Source of the DNA: Cystobasidiopsis lactophilus | Taxonomy: Eukaryota; Basidiomycota; Agaricostilbomycetes; Agaricostilbales; Chionosphaeraceae | Direction: 5' to 3' | Assembly (NCBI GenBank): GCA_001599975.1 | Contig: BCIO01000003.1 | Location: 3,706,762-3,770,761 of the forward strand | Length of the DNA: 64,000 nucleotides | Shown here: piece by piece, positions 57,881-64,000 of the stretch | How positions within the stretch are numbered: position 1 is the first letter of the stretch | Layout: every line of letters starts with the position of its first letter | Translations under genes and position numbers: made by a program | Notes under the pieces: model-generated | The model's input: the letters and a program-made list of their open reading frames with translations, nothing else | What the model was told of the DNA's origin: nothing | Databases searched by the model: none

Positions 57881-60188
57881 TTAGGTCACTGCGAGGTCCG
57901 GTGATGTCTTAGCGCCAAGTGGCACAATCAGTGAGGCCGAACACTCACATGAATACTTGGGGCCACCTCCGCCTTCGGGCACACACCAGGTGATGTCGTT
58001 TGCGGGAGCCTTGATGGAACATCTGTGCAGATCGGACGCAAAATGAGCATACCATCTCCTAGGAAGTCTAAAAACAACCTACGTTTTGCAATGTATGCAA
58101 TTCTGAGAGTTGATAACGAATCTAGAGCACCAGAATGAGTTCAGACCAAGACTAGAGGGCAAAAGAACGAACCGATGTCCCAAAGCGTCCGCCTCCCCGC
58201 CCGCCTCGGCCACATCCGGGTACTCGTACACGCCAGCTGGGCACACCCGGCTCAGCAAGCCGGCGTACTTGCCAAACTCCTCTTCCGTGTGCCGTTTGTG
58301 GTCGCCGTCCTTGACCACCAAGTGCGGCGGCTGGTTCTCGGCATGGTTGGTGCCAGTGCGCGCCACCGAGGTCAGGATGTCGAACGACACCTCGCCATCC
58401 GGGTTCGGGTAGTCAATGGGCTTGTGCTTGCTGTGAGGTCCAACCGTGATTAGCTTCCGAGCGACTGCGAGCTAAAGTCATGATGCAACTCACGAAGCGA
58501 GCTCGGTAAACTGGTAGTCCTCCTTAGGGTGGTGGAACGTCCATGGCACTCGGCCCTTGAGAATGAGCGAGTCGACACCAGAGTAGGCGATGCCGCCCCA
58601 CATGCCCAGCGGCGAGTGGAAGGACGGGCGGATGTTGCGGACCTCCTTGAGCTCCTTCCACACCCACGACTCCTCCATGCCCTGCTGGTACGAGTCCATG
58701 GTGAGCGGCTCCAAAGGCGGCAGGTTCTCCTCGTCCACCTCTTCTGCCGCTTCCTCCTCTGTGGCCGAGAGCGACGCCGAGTCCTGCTGCGCCACCAAAG
58801 ACTTGTAGGCCGCTTCGGCTGCCAACATGCCGGACTTCATTGACGTGTGAGTGCCTTTGATCTTGGGCACGTTGAGGAAGCCAGCGCTGTCACCGATCAA
58901 GGCGCCGCCGGGGAAGGTGAGCTTGGGGATGGATTGGAAGCCGCCCTCGTTGAGCGCTCGCCCGCCATAAGCCAGGCATTCGCCACCCTCAAGAAGGCGC
59001 TTGAAGAAAGGGTGCTGCTTCATCCGCTGGAACTCGCGGAAAGGCGACAGGTAAGGGTTGCGGTAATCCAGCCCGAGCACCAGGCCGATCGACACCAGGC
59101 CGTCTTCCATGTGGTACAGCCACGATCCACCGTCTGATTGATGGGGTGTGAGAAGTCGAAACGATGCGCAAAGAAGAGAAGGCAGCTCACATTCAGGAGC
59201 CAGGGGCCAGCCCATGGTGTGCACAATCTTGCCCGGTTCCCGGACCTCCTCCCTGACCCTCCACACCTCCTTCACGCCCAAACCATACGTCTGGGGGTCC
59301 TTTCCTTCTCGCAGGTTGAACTTCTTGATGGCGATCTTGCTCAAGCTGCCGTGGCACCCGTCGGCGAGCAAGGTCAAGCGGGCCTCAAAGTTCATGCCGG
59401 GCTCGTAAGAGTCTTTGGGCTGCCGGTTCTTGTCCAAGCCGACGTCGTTGGTCTGCACGCCGCGGATGGACTTGCCGTCCTCGGTGTAGAGCAGGGCGGC
59501 GCCAGCGAAGCCAGAGTAGATCTCGACGCCGAGGGCCTCGGCTTGCTCGGCCAGCCAGCGGGTGACTCGGCTGAGGGAGACGATGTAGTTGCCGTGGTTG
59601 TTCATTTGCGGCGGGTGCGGCATGGGAAAAGAGCTGTTCTTGGTGAGCCAGCGCATGGCGTCCGACTTGGCCTCTTGATTTAAAGGCGCGCCCTTCTCCT
59701 TCCAGTCCGGAATGAGCTCATTCAAAGCTCTCGGCTCGATGACGGCGCCAGAAAGGATGTGGGCTCCTGCAAATCACCAGCAGAAAAAAAAGGTTCAAGC
59801 ACCCCGCGTTAGAAATCGCTGGGCAGCGCGAAAGTCGCTCAGAAAGAAGTCCCTCACCGACTTCTGGGCCTTTTTCAAGCACGATGACCCTGATCTCGCG
59901 CCCGTCGGCCTCGGCGAGCTGCTTGAGCTTGATGGCAGCGGACAGGCCAGCGGGACCTCCGCCCGCGATGCACACGTCCACCTGGTCCGCCACGCGCTCC
60001 TGGTCCGGCAGGTTGAAGCCGGTGATGCCCTCCGCGACGTCGATGGGCGTGGCCAGGCGGGCGACCGAGCAGGCAGCGAAGGATCGGGCCTTGATCAGGC
60101 TCTTGCGGCTTTTCGCGGGTTGGAGAAGCTGGATGCGGCTGGGGCCCAGCAGGGCGACTGACCGCCTCAAGCCAGCTGCTTTCTTCAT
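57881..60188 (-). CDS. Electron-transfer flavoprotein-ubiquinone oxidoreductase
   Basis: Mitochondrial inner-membrane enzyme passing electrons from reduced ETF to ubiquinone. Start MKKAAGLRRSVALLGPSRIQ, an Arg-rich presequence. The FAD site is DVCIAGGGPAGLSAAIKL; next come VIEPRALNELIPDWKEKGAP, ADGCHGSLSKIAIKKFNL, TYGLGVKEVWRV and GALIGDSAGFLNVPKIKGTH, all family hallmarks. The C-terminal ferredoxin-like part carries CPAGVYEYPD and NCIHCKTCSIKAPANDITWC for the 4Fe-4S cluster. A final tiny exon adds the last residues (GPKYSLT) with the stop at 57881. Between the two halves sits an acidic insert (SATEEEAAEEVDEENLPP). Orthologue of yeast CIR2 and human ETFDH. Confidence 0.95.
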
Positions 60189-60642
60189 GCTGAAAAAGCT
60201 TGTCGAAAGAGTTCGAGCGATGGGTGGCAAAATGCTCGATCGAGAGCAAACATTGAATTCTGGATTGCCTGAACCGAGCCAATCACATGTTGGCTATAGC
60301 GAACGCCTTTTGCGCGTAACGCTCTGCAATTTCTAGTTCCAGGCACTACTATACAACGTGCAAGCGGTGTTCTAGATGAGAAAGTGCCTCGGTCGCGAGT
60401 TCGTCCGCGGACGCAACGGCGAGAGGATGGGACCGTGGCCGAGAGGTTGGTGCGGAGTCCGGTGGCAAAAGGGGATGCAACCCGTCGCGCACCGTGTGCA
60501 GTCGTATTTCCTGGATGCATGGCTGCAGAGACTTGGGGCGACTGGCGATGTTGATGAGCCTGTGAGCAGGAAGGTGCTGGTCAGACACCGGTGGCGAACC
60601 TTGTCTGAAGTGGACCATTGCTCACCCTTTGCACCACCACGA

Positions 60643-62738
60643 TCACTGAGAGTCTTTCACCGCGGACGACTGTGGTGCGTTCTCCCTCGGCAAGAAGTAC
60701 TGTGCATCGACTACCCCGTTCAGACCGCCGCAAATGCCAAAAAGGAGAGGAGCAGGAACACGCACCTTGTAAGGGTTCAACAAGCCTTTGGGGTCGAACA
60801 ATTTCTTGATCTGGCGCATGACTTCCACGTTGCCTTCGGGCTGGGAGTAGTTGATGTACGGCGCCTTCATCAGCCCTAACCCGTGCTCCGCTGAGATGCT
60901 GCCTTTTTTTGATGCTGCGTGGAACACCCGTTTTCAATATACTTGGTCGACTACGCAGGAGAAGGGAAGAAGGGGAAACGAACAGGTCCATTTGTAGATC
61001 CAGGGCTCGATGACTTCCTCGATCCGGCTTTCGAAAGCCCTAGCGACCACGTTAACGTGGATGTTACCTGTGCATTCAAGAACTCAGCTTAGACCAACAA
61101 CCAAAGGTCTAAAAAGAGAAGAGAAACGCACCATCTCCGACATGTCCATAGCCCACAACAGTCTTCACACTCCCATCCCCGTCCATGTCCATGCCTTTGG
61201 CTTTAAACACCTCCCTCAAGTCCTCCACCACCCCATACATCGCGTCCAAAGGCAAGGACAAGTCGTACTTGTACACCTTGCCCGCTTTCCCAGCTGCCTC
61301 CGCCACCCCTTCCCGCAAGTTCCAAAGCGTGGAAGCTTGCGCCGCAGTCTCGGCTAGCACGCCGTCTTTGATGGTTTCTTCCTCTAGGAGGTTTTCCAAA
61401 AAGCTGGCCAGTTTCTGTTTTTTGCCCCCCTCGCTTTTTTGAGCCTCGGAACGCAAAAGGTGAAGGGGAAGGGAGGAAGAACGAACCTCATCGTCGTGCT
61501 CCTTATTGCTTCCGCTGGTCTCAATCACAGCGTAGAACTGCCTCTCCCCGTTCTCCCCTGCTGAAATCGGCCGGTTGGTGGACCCCGAATGGTGGAGGGA
61601 GAGCTGAAAGGCTTCCTCGTCGATGAACTCGAACGCGGAGAGGATCTCCCCCAAGTTTTGCTTGGCCTCGACGAAGACCTTGAGGATGGAGGGGAAGGAG
61701 GAGACGGCGAGCATGGCTACGTTGTGGGCCTGAGCGTCTCTTTTGGTCTAATGCTGGCGCTTAAAGAGGGGAAAGAAGAACACGCACGGATGACCGACGA
61801 GGGGTTAAAATGGTGACGCCGGTGATGATGCCTAAAGTGCCTTCGGCGCCGATGAAGAGTTGTTTGAGGTCGTAGCCTGTTTCCCACCACACACCTCAAA
61901 ATCCCATCTTCTTCGGAATGGATATAAGGGAAGGGTAGAACGAACCGGTGTTGTCCTTCCTCAGGCCATTCATGCCCATGGAGAGCACGGTGCCCTTCTC
62001 ATCGGGCAAGACGGCCTCCACGCCTAGGACGGAGCCATGGAGGGAGCCATACCTCAACAGCCTCAAACCTCCAGCGTTGGTGGCGACGTTGCCGCCGATG
62101 TGGCAGGTGCCCTTTGCGCCCAAGTCCAAAGGCATGATGTAGCCTTGTTGGGCGATGGCCTCGTCCAACACTTGCAGCACGCAGCCCGAGTCGGCGGTGA
62201 GGATGCCCGACGTCGAATCGAACGACCTGATCTTGTTTAACCCCAACTGTTATCGTCTTTAGTATATGTGTATCCTCAGAGTGGCAATAAGGCAAACATA
62301 CGGTGGAAATGACGAGTTCATCGTGGACGGGCACTGAGCCGCCCACCAACCCGCTGTTGCCGCCTTGGGGCACAATGGCGATGTCGTTGGCGTAGCAGTA
62401 AGCCATCAATTGAGACACTTGCTCCGTCGTCTTGGGCTTTAAGATGGTGCTGGATTGACCCTTATATTTGGACCTTTAACCCAGTATAACAAATTAGTAT
62501 TGAATTATAACCAAAGTGTTAAGACGCACATCCAATCCTCGTTGAAACCCGCCAACTCGGACGCATCGCTGCCTTCCAAAGTTGACAGGATCGCATTCGG
62601 CTCTGGCAAGATGGACCGGAAAGCGGCCAAGTCGGAAGAGTCAAGCTGCTTGTACTGCGAACCCCGGCTTGGGACGTGGCTCGACCACCGCCGTTGCAAG
62701 CGTCTTAACGAGCCTGCCACAAGCCTGGCGCTGGCCAT
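60643..62738 (-). CDS. D-2-hydroxyglutarate / D-lactate dehydrogenase, mitochondrial (DLD2 type)
   Basis: Start [20 protein letters not shown], a clear mitochondrial presequence. FAD-binding domain: [78 protein letters not shown] and [20 protein letters not shown]. The C-terminal cap has [20 protein letters not shown] and [18 protein letters not shown]. These match yeast Dld2/Dld3 and human D2HGDH, which oxidise D-2-hydroxyglutarate to 2-oxoglutarate. A last exon adds [18 protein letters not shown]. Same strand as, and about 450 bp upstream of, the ETF-QO gene; in mammals this enzyme hands electrons to ETF, so the neighbours belong to one route (established for animals, inferred here). Confidence 0.9.
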
Positions 62739-63293
62739 TTGGTTGGTGTTGGACAAACAAATTGCGCTCTTCGACTTTTGGACCCGATGGACCAATTAGC
62801 CGACTTCTGACTTTTAACCGATCCTGCTGCTGCTCGACTTGTAGACTGCATTCACTGTGTGGATTGTAGACTGAAATGATTCTGGAGGGCATGAGAGCCC
62901 GAGCGGCGCGCGAGCAACCTGCCGGCCACTGCATGCGTTTGCGATTTGGAGTGATCCCGCGCCTGGGTGTGTCTTTGGGACTCTTCTCATTTGCTCAGGC
63001 AGTCAAATGAAGCTTGTTTTGCAAGGCAATGGAGCCAAAAGGTCTGAATGCTAGCTGGGCACTCGCTCGACGCTTTGTCGAAAAGCACACCCAAAACTGG
63101 CCAACGACTAGGCCCCTTCGCCGCGTCTACCCTGCCTTTATACCACTGTACTGCCAGCTCTACACAAATTAGCTCGAGTCGACGTCTGGCTGAAACCCGG
63201 ACGTCTCTCAATGCTCGGAATGCACACGGGCAGCAGCCTTCGAGGGCGCGCCCAAGGCTTGTTTGCCTTTCGCCCCGCTTGTGCTCGAAAACG
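62739..63293. promoter_or_regulatory. Divergent promoter region
   Basis: 555 bp between the DLD2-type gene and the last gene. CTTTATACC near 63135 is a weak TATA candidate for the plus-strand gene. Confidence 0.35.
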
Positions 63294-64000
63294 ATGCCTG
63301 TTCAATGGCGCCTGCTCGCACTGCTGCTGTCTCTGGCCCGAGCCGATTCAAGAGTCGCCCAACTCCAACTACCCGCTTCCCCCGACGCCTTAACGACCGT
63401 CCTGTCGACCCTCACCCTCACCCTCACCGACCACCTCACCTCGACTCTCACCTTGGAGCACACCACGTTCCAAGACACACTCACCAACCACTTCCTCCTA
63501 GGCCCCTCGAACCAGAGTCCCGACGACCCGGTCATTTACAACCTGACCTTAGCGGACTCCGAGGCCGCTTACCTCCTCGACCACGGCGCTCAAGACTGCG
63601 TGTCCAAAGCCCTGGCGACCGAGGATCACAGCGTGGAGTGCTACTTGCAAGGCAGGCAGTACGTCCAGATCCAAGGCACCTTCTTCACCACCCTCGAGCA
63701 GGCCATCTCCACCTTTGACCAAATCAAAACCGTCACCTTGACTTTCACCCAGACGCTCTCTACTATCTCCTTTGCAGCCCCTCCTCCAGCAGCAGCATCG
63801 ACCAGCGCAGCCCTTCCCAGCCCGACTTCCTCCTTCGTCCGGCGTCATTTCCACTGCTCCCTCGCCCAGCTCCAAAAGCTCAAGCATCATCAAAGGTTCT
63901 TTTAACCTTCCTTCAAATTCCTGACGCGGACAGTAGTGGCTCATTTTCGAGTCCTTGTTCGAGAAAACAGAATCGACGCAAGTTGAAGTCTCAGACTCGC
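63294..64000 (+). CDS. Secreted protein of unknown function, cut by window edge
   Basis: Start MPVQWRLLALLLSLARADSR, a signal peptide. The mature part has Thr/Leu-rich sequence (TTVLSTLTLTLTDHLTSTLT), then DCVSKALATEDHSVECYLQG with a Cys pair and FFTTLEQAISTFDQIKTVTL, then an Ala/Pro/Ser-rich linker. The first frame stops at 63905; near 63840 a second frame reads SGVISTAPSPSSKSSSIIK into a GTTCTT donor, so an unplaced intron or frame change links them and the gene probably runs past 64000. Ser/Thr-rich secreted proteins of this kind are often wall-anchored. I do not recognise the family. Confidence 0.5.

Noticed and set aside
1-64000. Transposons, LTR elements, CRISPR arrays, tRNA or rRNA genes
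   Set aside because: I looked for reverse transcriptase, integrase and transposase motifs, terminal repeats, regular repeat arrays and tRNA-like sequence and saw none.

Overview
The window is nuclear DNA of a basidiomycete fungus. Nearly every gene is broken by introns of about 43-75 nt, and several exons are only 4-22 nt long. Donor sites very often read GTGCGT or GTTCGT, a habit I associate with Pucciniomycotina (Microbotryomycetes-type yeasts and smuts); that placement is inference. Gene content fits: KRE6/SKN1-type wall glucan proteins, a PL14-like lyase, many MFS carriers, a MYND protein and an arabitol-type dehydrogenase. Coordinates come from manual splicing. Where I list exons, the summed length is a multiple of three and the joins follow protein homology; single boundaries could still be off by a base or two.

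Layout, left half. 1-3.4 kb: a KIP2/CENP-E-like kinesin (-), running off the left edge. 3.8-5 kb: MYND zinc-finger protein (+). 5.6-7.4 kb: secreted GH26-like hydrolase with 11 exons (+). 7.9-9 kb: XLF/NHEJ1-like end-joining factor (+). 9.2-9.7 kb: SnoaL-like protein (+). 10-11.3 kb: arrestin-domain protein (-). 11.5-13.6 kb: VBA-type MFS carrier (+). 14-17.7 kb: RasGEF with an N-terminal GTPase-like domain (+). 17.9-18.8 kb: J-domain protein (-). 18.9-20.5 kb: unknown protein (-). 20.6-22.9 kb: MFS carrier (-). 23.1-24.7 kb: quinone-oxidoreductase-like protein (-). 25.3-30.2 kb: three minus-strand genes, two of them clear tandem copies, of unknown function.

Right half. 31-35 kb: D-aminoacyl-tRNA deacylase (-) divergent from the splicing factor CLF1/Crooked neck (+). 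35.1-43.7 kb: an accessory-looking array of four related minus-strand genes of unknown function (called M1-M4 here). M1 and M2 are each divergent from a copy of a small basic-protein gene (S1, S2), and an arabitol-type dehydrogenase lies between M3 and M4. 44.9-48 kb: TRI12-type MFS carrier (-). 49.1-57.3 kb: two KRE6/SKN1 paralogues (-) flanking a PL14-like gene (+). 57.9-62.7 kb: ETF-ubiquinone oxidoreductase and D-2-hydroxyglutarate dehydrogenase (both -), which act in one electron path in animals. 63.3 kb to the end: a partial secreted protein (+).

The most unusual stretch is the M/S array at 35-44 kb, including a block of about 480 bp that is nearly identical in two places although the flanking M genes have diverged strongly. 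I saw no transposons, LTR elements, tRNA or rRNA genes.
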